From Dysidea avara (lineage: Eukaryota; Porifera; Demospongiae; Dictyoceratida; Dysideidae): a stretch of 64,000 nucleotides of DNA. The stretch is taken from assembly GCF_963678975.1 (NCBI RefSeq), contig NC_089276.1, positions 26,183,555-26,247,554 on the forward strand. The letters are read 5' to 3'. The position numbers and the translations under genes are program-made. Below, piece after piece: positions 33,752-46,108 of the stretch (positions are counted from its first letter, which is position 1; every line of letters begins with the position of its first letter). Under the pieces are notes generated by a model. That model saw nothing but the letters and a program-made list of their open reading frames with translations. It did not search any database and was not told where the DNA came from.

Positions 33752-33977
33752 TGTACCATAAATTAGGAAAATTCATCATCATCAAAAAAAATTTCATCAC
33801 TGGTTGTATCGACGAAAATTGATAACGACAAATTATTTTTAACTATATGAATATTTGCACATATAAATATTAACATTCTGTCAAAATTTTTTCATCGACT
33901 ATGCCAGTGACAAAATATGTTGCGTCAAAATTTTAATACACAAAATTTTTCTATGCCAAAATTTTCCTGATTTACGG
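33752..33977. repeat. Small TIR element, AT-rich
   Basis: The ends ACCATAAATTAGGAAAATT and AATTTTCCTGATTTACGGT are inverted over about 225 bp. There is no ORF. It lies in the intron between the two TRAF terminal exons. Confidence 0.6.
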
Positions 33978-34928
33978 TATCACACTAGCATCACTATTCT
34001 TATTTACTGATGAAAGGAAGCATTTTAAAATCATACTTTTCTTTATAGAATGACCTCAACCAAGCATTTAACTGAGTGATCTTTTATTCATGAGTAATGA
34101 ATCATATTTACCTTGGGAAAAGAATTTGGCTAGGCCAATGGCTCCCACAACTTTACCATAAAAGGAACACCTATTGTAAGAACCCTCTGTGTTATCTACG
34201 AGTACACATATCATCTCTCCACCCACTGTGAATTCATTAGAATAAATGCAAGCCTACAGAAAAATTAGTTGCACTTGTTTGTTAGCTAGCCTTTTGAAAT
34301 CCCTAGTGCTTATTTTCAACTGATGCCAGAGGTGTGTTACAATAATTTTGGACGATTTCTTGCTTTTTATAGTCAGACTCAACCACAGAAGTGCATGTTT
34401 TAGAAATCAATACCATTCACCACAAGGCATAAAACATACACATTATTCAACACTAAAATCTCAGTGTGGTTCATTGCCAAAAATAATTTTCCTACTGCTA
34501 GCAATAATGTGCACTGTTAATTATAACACTGCTAATGCATCTGTCCATCTTCTTTTCTTTTTTTGTAACATAGCACATATTGACATAAAATTCAATTACA
34601 TTACAGCATCAGCTATAGCCTTTCAGCAGTCAGCATAATATTATTCATTATAATATATAGGTTTACCATTTTTTTGTTTGTTATAATGCTTGTAAATAGC
34701 AGAGTGTACAATGTTAACAGTTAGCCAGAGAAACGTTTCCCATTGCACACAACCTAACAGATGGGTGAGGCTGCACATATTTATGAAAACTGCATTAAGT
34801 GTATATAACTAGAGTTCAAACCAATAATGACAAATTCACACTGTTGAAAAGACCACTAAAACTAGACTACTGGTACAGTAGGTGTATGTGCTTCTATATG
34901 CACGACAATACAGACTGCTGTAAAGCCT

Positions 34929-35587
34929 TATAGTAGAGTGGCTAAGTGAAAAAATCATTCACTTTTTGATAAAAGCACCAAACTTGGTACAACATTTGCT
35001 TAATTCATGCTATTTCATATTAGATATGGTGCCACTAAAATTACCAATCATATCACGCTCAAAGAACCTGAAAATAAAATTAGTAGAAAATATATTGGGG
35101 AAGCCATAAAGTACTCTGAGCCTCAATAGGAAATCCTTTAGACAAGCAAAGGATGGTCATATCTAAAAGCTGATAAAGGGAGGTGTCCATCCAGGTCATT
35201 AGCTTTCCATGTTAAGAAGCACGGAGGGTCATGGTACATGAAGCCATAGATGTGCAAGACATTATTTCTATTGGATCATACCTGTACTTTTAACACTGAA
35301 ATATTGGCTGCATTAGAAATGTTTAAAAACAAGTTATTTTACCACATTTTTCTAATTACACCTGTAAATTTGAGATACATTCATGCTATTATTTAAGCAA
35401 AGCAAAAACAAAGATTTTGGATGCACCTGCATGGTTTCCTGAGTAGCTATAAATGGAAAGTTTCTAAACATGCCCTAAGGCAATGATTTTGGTGTGGCAC
35501 CGTATCTCAGCATACCTCACTCAACTTCCACAGAAAATTTGGTGCTTTTATTTCATCAAAATTTGTTGCTTAGCCACTCTACTATTA
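34929..35587. repeat. Foldback-type MITE, family A relative
   Basis: The ends TATAGTAGAGTGGCTAAG and CTTAGCCACTCTACTATTA are inverted, and the inner CACTTTTTGATAAAAGCACC matches GGTGCTTTTATTTCATC inverted. The design (TATAGTA ends, CACTTTTT, ATATGGTGCC) matches the copies at 200 and 6636, but the middle is unrelated. No genes occur at 35590-36579. Confidence 0.7.
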
Positions 35588-36579
35588 ATAAATAAACTAA
35601 TGTCCATTTGGTTTCACATGGGGTACTTTGAGATAAATAACAACATGAAATTGATAAGGAGACCTGACTGCCTGGCAGACACCTAGCATTCGAGTGTAAA
35701 TTTAATCGAATGGCTGCAGGATTGGGGCTGCCTAGGTCCAGTCATGTTTCTCCTTTCTGTAACTTTTCAAACACACACTCAATCACCTTTCAACCACTAA
35801 AAGTGATTTTCCATATGATCATTATTTTGTATACGATGCACTCAGGGTTCTCAGCGTAGGACACCTGGTCCTACAGCCTGCTTAAAGATGTTAAGATGCA
35901 GAAAGGAGAAAAAATCCATGACTGGACCTATAGGCAGCCATCCCATTTGAGCTCGAACACTTACAGGCCAGGAGTCTGCCGGATGTTTCTCCTTATCAGT
36001 TTCATGTATTTGTATCCATAGAGAGTGACTTATTATCTCATGCGAACTACCCCACAAAATTTTATACCTACATGGTTGGCAAAAAAAAGCCATTATTGCA
36101 TGTAAATCGACACTTGGTGCTACCTGCAAAAAGAAATGGGACACAAAGAAGGACAAAGGTAAGTCCATGATACATATATTGTAGATACTGAGGTTGGTGA
36201 AATGGTTCATTTAGAACCCAATAACACCAAATAGCAAAGAATTCAAGCCCATAGCATTAGCCATTGTTGAGCTATGTTTGTTGGGGCAAGCCTGAGTGAG
36301 CCCCCAGTATTATCAGTTGAGCATGGTACATACAGTGTGAACACAAAAATTTCCTAAAGCTCCACACTTGGCAGATGAAATTATAGTGATCTGACAGAAT
36401 GTTAAAATATTTCATCAATAATACTCTTGATATTACATCATTATGAATGTGCATGCATGTACTTGTTACACCATACATGCCGACATATTAAAGATTGACA
36501 AACAGCATCGCAATAGTTACAAAAAAACCAAAAGGTAAGCAGTATATTGCAGTTTTAATTAAACAAGATTCTATAGTAG

Positions 36580-38058
36580 TTAGTCAGCATCTATTTCAAA
36601 GAATAGTTTATCATTGACAAGATACTGAATGTGTGGTGTTCCCTCCTGCTTTTTCAGATGTTCAGACATAATGAAATCGGTATAGCCCCACCCTGGATTA
36701 CTACGATTGCTCATTGGTTTGGCTATGCAGTGTAGTTTGACATCAGGATTACTACGACTCAAGATATATTCTTTTTTGTAAACGTAATGGCCTTGGTCAT
36801 ACAGTTGATTCAACAACCTTACTTGCACTTTTCCATCATAGGGCCATTCAAGCTTGTCATCATTCTCACCAGCTGTGATATTTACGAACACAGCAAGATA
36901 TCTATCCTTCCTTGTTCCTTGACTGCTTGGATTAATATTGAGGTACATTTTGTATCCACGGCGACTGTAGAAGCGTACAGTACGGAAACTAGTGCCCCCT
37001 GGTTTAGAGCTTTCTTCTAATTTGGCACTGTAGTTTTGTAAGCTTACAATCACCGGCAGGGTACAATCAAGTTGTGTGATAAATTCTGCATTGGAGTGCA
37101 GAAACAATCTCCAATTCTCAGCTCTAAGCTTATAAGCAATCTTTGTCATTCCGTTAATAAAATGTTCTGTCTTCTTCATTTCATCTACATTATTGGTCAA
37201 CTGGCCTTGCATAGCTTCAATGCCATCTAACTTTTGTTGTACCTTTTCTAATTCACTAGTCAGCTTTGTGTGTACATTCTTCAGCTTGCCTTCAAATTCT
37301 TCTTTAGCTTTTTGTAAGTCTTCCTTGTGCCTTTCTTGTAATAGGAACATCTGCTTACTCATTGCTAGTTGGTGTTGGCTTACATTAGATTTCAAGTGAT
37401 CATCTAGATTTCTTTGTTGCAATTTTTCATTGCATCCCATAATGGGGCAAGGCACTAGTTGAAATTTACACTCCTTTAAGTGCTGAGGGAGAACTGACTG
37501 CTGAAGTGATTTCTTGCAACCATTATTTGGACAAGAGACTAGTAGTGTTGGACATGGATTGTGTTTATTGTTCATGTCTAAAACAGTCATTTTACTTTTG
37601 CAGATATCACAAGTGACTAGTTGATACTGGCATTCCTTGATATGTAACTTTAGCTTTCTTCGCTGTAGTTCTTGAGTACAACCAGCATTAGGGCATTTTA
37701 CAGACACAAAATCACAACTTCCTTCAACCTTGCCTGGTGATAAGTGGTGTAGAAGATTACGATTCTCCCCTGACCAAGGACAACCTAGTTCCTTGTTGGC
37801 ACAGTAAACTTTACTATCATCTACCCTACGACCCATGTTTATATCCCTAAAGCAGCTAAACTTCTCACTCTTACAGAAAGGACAATGTGGCTGAGCAACC
37901 CGACGGCTACATCCAAAACAAATGTGCTGACCACAGCATTTGGTTTGGTGGGGATTATTTAGCAAACCATGACACAGAATGCATTTAAACTGATCTTTCT
38001 CCTGCGGATTCACCAGATCAACTTCAGTCAATGCAATAATGGGAGAATCAGTCTCTTC
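36580..38058 (-). CDS. RING, TRAF zinc-finger, coiled-coil, MATH terminal exon
   Basis: A 1479-nt exon is open from the acceptor (TTTTTAG at 38059-38065) to the TAA, giving 492 residues. The order is as follows. RING at about 26-64: C-x2-C, then KCCGQHICFGC and CPFC. Two or three TRAF-type zinc fingers at about 85-240: CPWSG, ECQYQLVTC, ECKFQLVPCPIMGC. Coiled coil at about 245-320: QERHKEDLQKAKEEFEGKLK. MATH/TRAF-C at about 340-490: SFRTVRFYSRRGYKMYL, GWGYTDFIM. TRAF proteins are E3 ligases and adaptors whose MATH domain binds receptors or partners. There is no Met before the RING, so an upstream exon must supply the start. Reading phase points to the CARD/DED exon at 47425-48399. Confidence 0.88.
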   Translation of the reverse strand, partial: EETDSPIIALTEVDLVNPQEKDQFKCILCHGLLNNPHQTKCCGQHICFGCSRRVAQPHCPFCKSEKFSCFRDINMGRRVDDSKVYCANKELGCPWSGENRNLLHHLSPGKVEGSCDFVSVKCPNAGCTQELQRRKLKLHIKECQYQLVTCDICKSKMTVLDMNNKHNPCPTLLVSCPNNGCKKSLQQSVLPQHLKECKFQLVPCPIMGCNEKLQQRNLDDHLKSNVSQHQLAMSKQMFLLQERHKEDLQKAKEEFEGKLKNVHTKLTSELEKVQQKLDGIEAMQGQLTNNVDEMKKTEHFINGMTKIAYKLRAENWRLFLHSNAEFITQLDCTLPVIVSLQNYSAKLEESSKPGGTSFRTVRFYSRRGYKMYLNINPSSQGTRKDRYLAVFVNITAGENDDKLEWPYDGKVQVRLLNQLYDQGHYVYKKEYILSRSNPDVKLHCIAKPMSNRSNPGWGYTDFIMSEHLKKQEGTPHIQYLVNDKLFFEIDAD

Positions 38059-38291
38059 CTAAAAATGAAAAGTATGGTAAGTATGCATCACTCAATGTAA
38101 AAAGCACAATAATTAACCAAAAAAATACACTAGTGCATTCATTATCACAATGCAAATGCAGTTATTGTGTTATAAGAAAGGACTCAGCTGTTCAGTGTGC
38201 TATATGAAACTTGGCAACAAGAAATGAGCCTAATGTGGGTGAGGCTACCCATACTAAGGCCACAGGGCAAGTTACTAGTGTATAATAATTT

Positions 38292-39090
38292 AGAAATAAA
38301 GTAGGAATCCAAGCAATAAAACTTGTGGAATAATAGATGAATGATGGTATTACAACTTAGAAAATTCTATTACGTAATATTTCCAAGGTTACTAAATCCA
38401 ATAGAAACCTGTGGTGGGGTTACTAAATAGTTAGTAACCTGTGGTCTCGCCGGTGGTTGTTTACTACATTCATCGGCAAAGCCAAAAACAAAATGTCCTT
38501 ACTGTTAGCTCAAGACAGGCATCATTAGCATTCAGATAGTCTAGGCATTCAATACACCAATGTCTGACGTGGTGTGACACTGACACAATAAACTTGAAGG
38601 ATAAGTCTCAAAGTTAGCACACACGGTTTGCTTCTTAATAGCTTACTTTCTGGACTACACAAGCATCATTCTAGCTCGGCATAGTAACAATGCTAGCACG
38701 TCCAGTTTGCCACTTTCTTTCACTCTTTTGACCTAAGAAATTTTCTAAATCACTTAGAACGGGTTGACATCAGTTTCTACACTATTTAGAGCCTGATGTG
38801 AGCTTGGCTACCCACAATTAATTACCTTGGCTGTGGCCTCAGTAATTAAGAATTAAGTTTGTGGGTAACCTCACCCACATCATCCTCAGGTCTCTAAATA
38901 AATAGTGTAGAAACCTTGTCGACCTGTTCTAACTGATACACAGCCCTGTGGGAAAATCCCTACATTGGCAAGTCATATCAATTTTTCTGTTCAACGCCAA
39001 AGTAGGGATTATCCCATAGAGTTATGTTGTAATTATTTACAGTATTTCTTGCTTCACTAATGTTTCATATACTACTGTTTTTTGTTGTAA
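38292..39090. repeat. Family B MITE with nested inverted-repeat element
   Basis: The outer ends are AAAGTAGGAATCCAAGCAAT with GATGAATGATGGTATTACA, and near 39010-39090 the inverted TTATGTTGTAATTATTTACAG with CTTGCTTCACTA. Inside, 38760-38940 forms a second inverted repeat (TTTCTACACTATTTAGAG and CTCTAAATAAATAGTGTAGA). An isolated family B end is at 39698-39755. These lie in the proposed 9.4-kb intron. Confidence 0.65.
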
Positions 39091-39910
39091 CTATAGCTAT
39101 TATATACATGGTGACTGTTCTATTAGAAAATTCAACATGGCTGAGGTTGACTGCTTTACTAGAGCATCTCTAGTGGGCCTGGAATATTTTCAAGGAGCAT
39201 GGTCTTTCCATGACTTGCTACTAGTAATAGGCATGGTCGATGTGATTGATCACAATAAGTACAGCTAGAGGCATGTCACATGGTGCCTGATCACAATTTG
39301 GTACTACTAGATTGTAAAGCAGCACGGTCAATCGTAACGTGCAGCTACAAGTACAGTGTCTGTTAATACCTCTTATAGCAGTTTGAATGTTTTAAACAAT
39401 TTTGTGATATGCATTAAGGTGATGACCAGCATGATAGAATATAAAAGGAAAGTGCAGAGGGCAGACACTCATTGGAACCCCACATGCCACTGGTATATTG
39501 TGGCATAATATAGTGAGCATATGATGCGATATTTGGCCTCTAACTTTGTGACTGTGGTTAGGCAATCAGACACATCTATAGCTCACTCAAGATCAGCGGC
39601 AAGATCAAGGTAATCTAAGAAAGCAGTAATCTCAACACAACCGTATTCAATATTCTAATATCTTGTATCTATAACAAAAAAATGTAATCAATTATTAAAA
39701 ATGAAGTAGGGATCCAAGCAATAAAAAACAGTGAAACAAGACACAGGTGCCACTGTGAAGGTTTTGCAACCTCTCAGGGGATAGCATCGTAAGTTTGCAC
39801 TTAGGACTGACCATCACAGCCTTGGTGGGCTTTGCCACAATGTCACACGCACCGCTGGAATTCTATGTAGCTGTACCATGACCAAATGTTGTCAATAAAT
39901 TACTAGTAGT

Positions 39911-40710
39911 CTAGGGCTGAAACGATCATGGTTTTTTAGTATTCGAGTACTCACTAGAGTTAACGATTGAGTACTCACAAGTACTAGCTACTTGTAGTCA
40001 TACCCGGTAATTTTTTTGAGTGTACTGTCAAACTGCCACTACAACACAGATTTTATCCTGCCAAAATATTAAAATGCACTGACACCCAGGTTTAAGCTTT
40101 CAGTACTCACAATATAATCATGCCAAAAGTAATGTAACCATGTCATAAATAATGTAACACACTGTTTCTAGTCAAGTACAACAGTCTTTAAGCTATGAAA
40201 TGAAACTTCACGCATCCCACAAGTCAAAGGTAACACTGGATAACATAGTTTAAAATACATTTTGCACATTCATAGCTGAAAAGTACAAGTAAGTTGGTGT
40301 TCAAACCTCAGTGTTTTGGCTTGACGTAAAGCTTGTGGCCACAAACCATAAACAAACAGCTTAATTAAATATTAGTGCCTTTGTAAGGCTACTCTCCGTT
40401 TATCCAGTCACAATGTCCAGACAACAATAAAATTAACCAATATGCAATATTGACCGGAAATTGGCTGATTGTCAATGATGTTTCGAGCCCTGTACCCATT
40501 TGACATGTATTGCAACACACTGTATTAAAGTACTGACGTTAGTGCTCCTGACAAAAAAAAATTATGCCAACCAAACTCTACAGCCTTCATTGTGTCACTC
40601 CCTGATGACAAATAGCTGGATCATGTGATCTTAACAAGTACTCGAGTACCAATTTTGCTATCCATGTACCAAAATCCTTAACGAGTACTTGTCGAGTATT
40701 ACATGACACA
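39911..40710. repeat. hAT-like non-autonomous element (right end unclear)
   Basis: The left end is CTAGGGCTGAAACGATCATG. Internal GAGTACTCACTAG and GTACTCGAGTACC motifs recur inverted toward 40690 (ACGAGTACTTGTCGAGTA). The GGGCTGAAACGA end is common in hAT-type elements. The right terminus was not pinned down. Confidence 0.5.
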
Positions 40711-40755
40711 CCTTTGCCATTGCCTCCTTTTGGAAGGTCGCATAACCCAAACCAG

Positions 40756-40760
40756 CGTGT

Positions 40761-40820
<60 letters not shown>

Positions 40821-40867
40821 CATGCATGCGTGTATGTAGGTCAAACTAGTGTGTTATGTGTGTGTGT

Positions 40868-40948
<81 letters not shown>
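40756..40948. repeat. Two (TG)n microsatellites
   Basis: TG runs at 40756-40815 and 40862-40946 are separated by GTGCGTGCATGCATGCG and a short unique bit. The poly Cys-Val frames are artefacts. The sequence from 40949 to 41396 has no gene. Confidence 0.95.
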
Positions 40949-40952
<4 letters not shown>

Positions 40953-41396
40953 GCATGCGTGCACGCGCAAATACACTGTATGTGGGTCAGCACCTACACA
41001 ATGTGACCAACAGGCAATGGGTTTTAGCCGGCTAAGCTGACGACAATCACAAGGTCAAGTCCAGGATCCCACCTGATGGTATCACTTGGTACACACCAAC
41101 CTGGTGCCCCTGTGGAGGTTTTGCAAGCCTCCCAGGGGGAAACTGAAGTCTGCACTTAGGACAATGGATGTTATCATAATGCCAGAGCACATGCTGCTGC
41201 TAGAGTTCAATGGATCCTCTGGTTTCCATGTAGCTGCACTATGACCATTTCCAGTGAACCTGGTGGCATGATTGTTCACTTTTGCTGCTGTCTGTCCCTT
41301 CCAATTAGGAAGGCTGTGTACCCAAAGGGGTAGCAGAGAAGGACGGAAGTGTGCATGTATATGTGCATGTATGCATATGTAGTGCGTGTGTGCTTT

Positions 41397-41592
41397 AATT
41401 AGGGATCATAGAAATAAAAGTAGTGAAACAAGGGAGGTCGCCTACTACTGAAGATATAGTATTGGACATTAAATCTCTACTTCAGTCTACACCCATGACT
41501 GAATTAGAGATTAAATGTCCACTAGTATATCTTCAGGTATAGGCAACCTCCCTTGTTTCACTACTTATGATTCCTAATCAAACTTAATTTTC
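41397..41592. repeat. Foldback MITE, family C copy 3
   Basis: The left arm is TTAGGGATCATAGAAATAAA with AGTGAAACAAGGGAGG, and the right arm CCTCCCTTGTTTCACTACTT is inverted. The centre is TACACCCATGACTGAATTAG. It is nearly identical to 43601-43785. Confidence 0.88.
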
Positions 41593-41835
41593 ATATACTT
41601 GTTTGTTTACTTTGGTGTAACATTGTTATGACTGGTGAACCCACGTATACCTACAGTGTATTAGAGGCGTCAAGCTTATTGTTTTCACCTGAATGTGCAC
41701 CCCAAATACTAATTACTGAAATAGCAAAGTGGCTGTTTTCCCAAAACTATGGAACCCTCTCCTATAGATCTGCGTGCTAAAATAGGTAGTCTGTGACTAT
41801 ACACACAAGTACACAAAAAAATTGGAATTTTCAAC

Positions 41836-42050
41836 TAGAGTAGGGACCATAGCACATCGATAAAAAGTACTGAAACGAGTTGGAATAGTGCACGATATTA
41901 AATCACAGTAAAACAATAAGAAGTTACTGTGCATTTTGGATATAACACTTCTTATTGTTTTACTGTGATATAATATCGTGCACTACTCCAGCTTGTTTCA
42001 GTACTTTTTATCAATGTGCTATGGTCCCTACCCTACTTGAAATTTCAATT
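41836..42050. repeat. Foldback MITE, family C-like with different core
   Basis: The ends AGTAGGGACCATAGCACATC and GATGTGCTATGGTCC-type are inverted, with AGTACTGAAACGAG near the end. The core is AATCACAGTAAAACAATAAG and its inverted partner. The outer motif GGGACCATAG...TGAAAC is shared with families B and C, while the core is unrelated. Confidence 0.8.
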
Positions 42051-42084
42051 TTTTTTGTATACTTGTTTGTCAACTTTTTTTGTA

Positions 42085-43270
42085 CATAATTATTATGACT
42101 GGTGAACCCACACATACCGCATCTGACATGGTGCCGTGCCCCCCAGTTATATCAATTATCATCGAAAAGTGAAGTATCCATTACGTTTCATTGTCAGCTA
42201 TGCTCAACCCGTTACACAGCATTACGAATTAACAACTGTTCGATTAGCACCTCTGCAATCTACGCATACCGAAAGAAAGAAATGGCGCTGCGCATCCCAA
42301 TTATATCAATTATCATTTGAAAACTGAAGTATCCATTATGCTGTCATTGTTGGCTATGTTCAACCCGTTACACAGCAGTATGATTCAAGAACTGCTCAAA
42401 AAGCACCTATGCAATCAAAATAGCCACTATGAAAAATATGGACGATTTCCGTTTCGAAGGAAGCCATCACGTGCTACTGTCCAATTGACACTTTTCGCTG
42501 TCAGCAAAGATGAATGGGACACAAAGGAGGACACTGGTAAGTCCATGAAGAATGCATTGTTTGTACTGCGGTATGCCAAAAGGCACCTCTCGGGCCAAAG
42601 CAACATTGAACAGTGAAAAAATCAAGCCCGTAGCCTTAGCTGTTATCAAGTTACACTTGTCTGAAGGCATCAGTCAGTCAGTCAATAGAAAATTCTGTCA
42701 AATAATTTTAAAAAAAATTCCCCGTAGCAACTTGTTGAAAGTGTTTCGGTCGATCTGAAAGCTTCTTTGGGTTTTATCTAACCAATACTGCCTCATCGTT
42801 GTCTGGGCTGGTTTTAGGGTGATGTTATTTCGTGGGCCACGTCTACTCCTTTGTGGTCCCTACTATACAACTGAAGAACACTATGAGAAGGACCTCTGCA
42901 ATCAATCAGTCACAAAAGGAAAACTTGGATGATTCGTAGGGAAGCCATCAAACAGCGCTACCATGAATCGATACCTTGGGCTGTCAGCAAAGATTAATGG
43001 GACACAGATAAGTCCATGAAGCATGCATTGTATGCACTGCAGTATGCCAAAAGGCACCAGTCGGTTTGAGGCGACATCAAACAGTCAAAATATCAAGTCC
43101 ATAGCTTTAGCCAATATCGAGTTACGCTTGTCTGAAGGCGTCAGTCAGTCAGTCAGTAGAAAATTCCACCAAACCAATACTGCCATGATGCCATGAAGGT
43201 ATCATGAAGCTGGTTTTAGGTTGATATTTTTGGTCAAAAATACCCAAACCTTCATGATCCCTAATCTATC
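42085..43270. repeat. Interspersed repeat, family D copies 2 and 3
   Basis: The order TTATGACTGGTGAACCCAC, then a TATCAATTATC block repeated twice (42150 and 42300), then CTGCGGTATGCCAAAAGGC, then the GTCAGTCAGTCAGT tail at 42672 is partly repeated at 42850-43270. Members are at 13268-13690 and 43810-44580. Codon-like similarity between copies exists but frames are short, and no family is recognised. Confidence 0.65.
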
Positions 43271-43600
43271 GTACTGTATGATGAAGGAAAGTACTAGTGG
43301 GAATTTTCATGACTTGATGACAAAATACTCAAAGGATGTTCATATATATATATAAACAAACAAGTTGCTTAACTTGTAAGGCGAATTCAACGAAATGTAT
43401 GCTAGCCTAATAAAGCACCTGTACATCTCATGTGACCGTGTTGAGTCCTTTACACTGCACACAAATTATATTACCAGGGGTTTTCATGACAGACTAAAGT
43501 ATGACATTTCCTGAAATTCAAATGTCATGAATATGTGTTATTCCTTGTCTCAATGAAATATGAACAATTATAAGGAAAAATTACGAATTTTAAGTTCGAT

Positions 43601-43785
43601 TAGGGATCATAAAAAAAAGAAAGGGAAACAAGGGAGGTTGCCTACACCTACAGATATACTAGTGGACATTTAATCCCTGATTTAGTCTATACCCATGACT
43701 GAATTAGAGATTAAATGTCCATTAGTATATCTGCAGGTGTAGGCAACCTCCCTTGTTCCCTACTTTAATTGAACTTAAAATTCCT
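43601..43785. repeat. Foldback MITE, family C copy 4
   Basis: The arms run from TTAGGGATCATAAAAAA with GAAACAAGGGAGG to CCTCCCTTGTTCCCTACTT inverted, with the centre TCTATACCCATGACTGAATT. It lies between the family D blocks. Confidence 0.85.
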
Positions 43786-43809
43786 AATTTTTCTTATACT
43801 TGTTTGTTT

Positions 43810-45180
43810 ACTTTTTTGTACATACCGCATCAAAAGAAATTAGAGCATCAGATGCAATGATTTCATCTAAATGTGCACCCCAGCTATCAATTACTGATTT
43901 AAAAGTGAAATGGCCATTCCACTTCACTTTCAGCTATGTTCAGCCTGGTACACAACGCTACCAACGAAGAACAACAGGGGAAGCACCTCTGCAATCAATC
44001 CAGTCACCACGAAAAGTATGAACAATCCGCATGCCCCAACTATCATTTACTGACTTGTAAGTGGCCATCATGCTCCGCTATCGGCTATATTCAGCCCGTT
44101 TCACAGCATTACAAATGAAGAACAGTAGAAGTGCCTCTGCAGTCACCATGAAAAATATGGACAATTCCCGTAGGGAAGCCATCGCATTAGCTACTGAGGA
44201 TTGACACCTTGAGCTGTCAGCAAAAATAAATGGCACACAAAGGAGGACAAAGGTAACTTAGGTAAGTCCACGTGTGCATTGCACATACTGCGGTATGCCA
44301 AAAGGCATGTCTCTGGACGACGTGATGTCAAACAGTGAAAGAATCAAGCCTGTAGCCTTAGCCGTTATTGAGTTAAGCTTGTCTGAAGGCATTTGTCAGT
44401 CAGTAGAAAATTCCACTAAGAAAAATTATTTCCCTTAATTTCATAGTAACTTTTTGGGAGCGTTTCAGGTCGTACTGAAGGCATTTTTGGACTTGGTTAT
44501 ACCTAACCAATACAGCCAAGGTGCCATGAAGGTATTGTGAGGATGGTTTTAGGATGATAGAAAAGCCCAAACCTTCACGATCCCTAATACACAGTAATAT
44601 ACAGTACTACCATACTGTATGATGAAATTGTATAACCTACTAAACAAAAAACATAGTTTGCATTTTTTCCAAAACTTTTGTTGTGATTTCTTTGTTGCCT
44701 AGAGGGAAAACCAATGGCTGGTTGAAGTCTGTCGACAGTTCTAAGCAATAGAAAGCAGGAAAGTAAAGTAAGTACAGTGGCTCTATTGAAAATAAACAAC
44801 AGGTGGTTAAAAGACTGTACAGCAGTACTAAGTGACGGGTGCCACTAAAAATGCTGTGTCTAACAACCATCATAGAATACCATGTCATGAAAATCACATT
44901 TACAAAATAGTCTTACTCTATTTGACATCAAATAGAGTGTTAAAAACAAGAAAACACTCACAGGTGGCTGGGTGTAGAATTTTTTTTTTAAATCGTTGAA
45001 TTCTGGTTTGCCAACCTGCCTTGACCACACTCACAAAGCTAGAGGCCGAAAGAAGCAGTGCATGACTTCCATTTTACACACAACAACAAGCTCACAAGTG
45101 GGGTATGCCTTTAGCGGTTCCAATATTTGTCTCCCTCAAGGAAGGTGTTGATATGGAAAATTAATGCCTTGGTATATTTT
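43810..45180. repeat. Family D copy 4 and dispersed repeat copy
   Basis: 43810-44580 repeats the family D order (CAGCTATCAATTACTGA, GGTATGCCAAAAGGCA, GTCAGTAGAAAATTCC). 44938-45180 matches the repeat at 4830-5220 (TTAAAAACAAGAAAACACT, AACAACAAGCTCAC). From 45181 to 46108 the sequence has several TTCGAAG motifs, inverted between 45310 and 45790, and no gene. Confidence 0.6.
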
Positions 45181-46108
45181 CTCGGCATTAAGAAGACAAC
45201 CATTTACGTAATATGGCAAAGCATAGAAGGCAGGAGCATATTAGATGCCAGAAACCTTCCTTGAAGAAGCATATTTAAATACCAGAACTACCATATAGCA
45301 GGTTATATTCGAAGCAGAAAATTTCGTACAAGAAGTAAAATCTGAATTTCGAAGAATTTTAATTTTGAAGAGTACATATTTCGAAGTCCGGGTAATGGAA
45401 ATTTGTATCACAAATTAGAGATACATGAATGTTTGCCAAAAACTGACTGAAGGAATAATCCCATCCCTTTGCACTGGAGAGAATACTGAGGGAGTCTTGA
45501 GTGGAATAAATTCACTGGCTTGATTGCGCTTGATTGTAGCTAGCTAGCTATCCGCAACCATAGATTCTAGAGTAGATGGCATCCCATTCTAGATCACCTG
45601 TTTTCTGGTTATTGGCACAGTAATGATACAGTTTACCCATTATCATCAGTAATACTGAGCTAAAGTTCAAGCGAATCACTGAAAGCTTTCACTTGTGGGA
45701 ATCGATTTTCGAAGAACAACCAGACGTGGGAATTTATTTTTGAATAAAAGGGCCTCTTTGAAATATCCAAAAATAAAAACCCTTCGAAAATTACCAGCTA
45801 TACAGTATTTGAGACATCTATCAGACTGTACACTATAGTATCATTCCTGGTAGTTAGGTAGCAGCTAAAGCTGCACTTGTAAAATAATTGCAATGGGTCA
45901 CATGCCCTTAAATGATCAGAACACGCAACCACACATCTAATAATCAGTGCTGAGGCCACGCCCTTCAATGATCTAGCTCTGTAGAAAACAAGGCATTGTA
46001 CCACGCCTTAGCTTAATTTAAAGCATTGCTGAGTAGCGAGATTGAGATATTCTAACAGAGCAGTCACAGCCACACATGTATTTCATAGCTATGCAAAAAC
46101 AGTTATCT

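Noticed and set aside
36787-37020. Plus-strand frames inside both TRAF exons (also 30749, 31280, 37193)
   Set aside because: They are antisense shadows of the TRAF coding frame; the similar frames in both copies only mirror the duplication.
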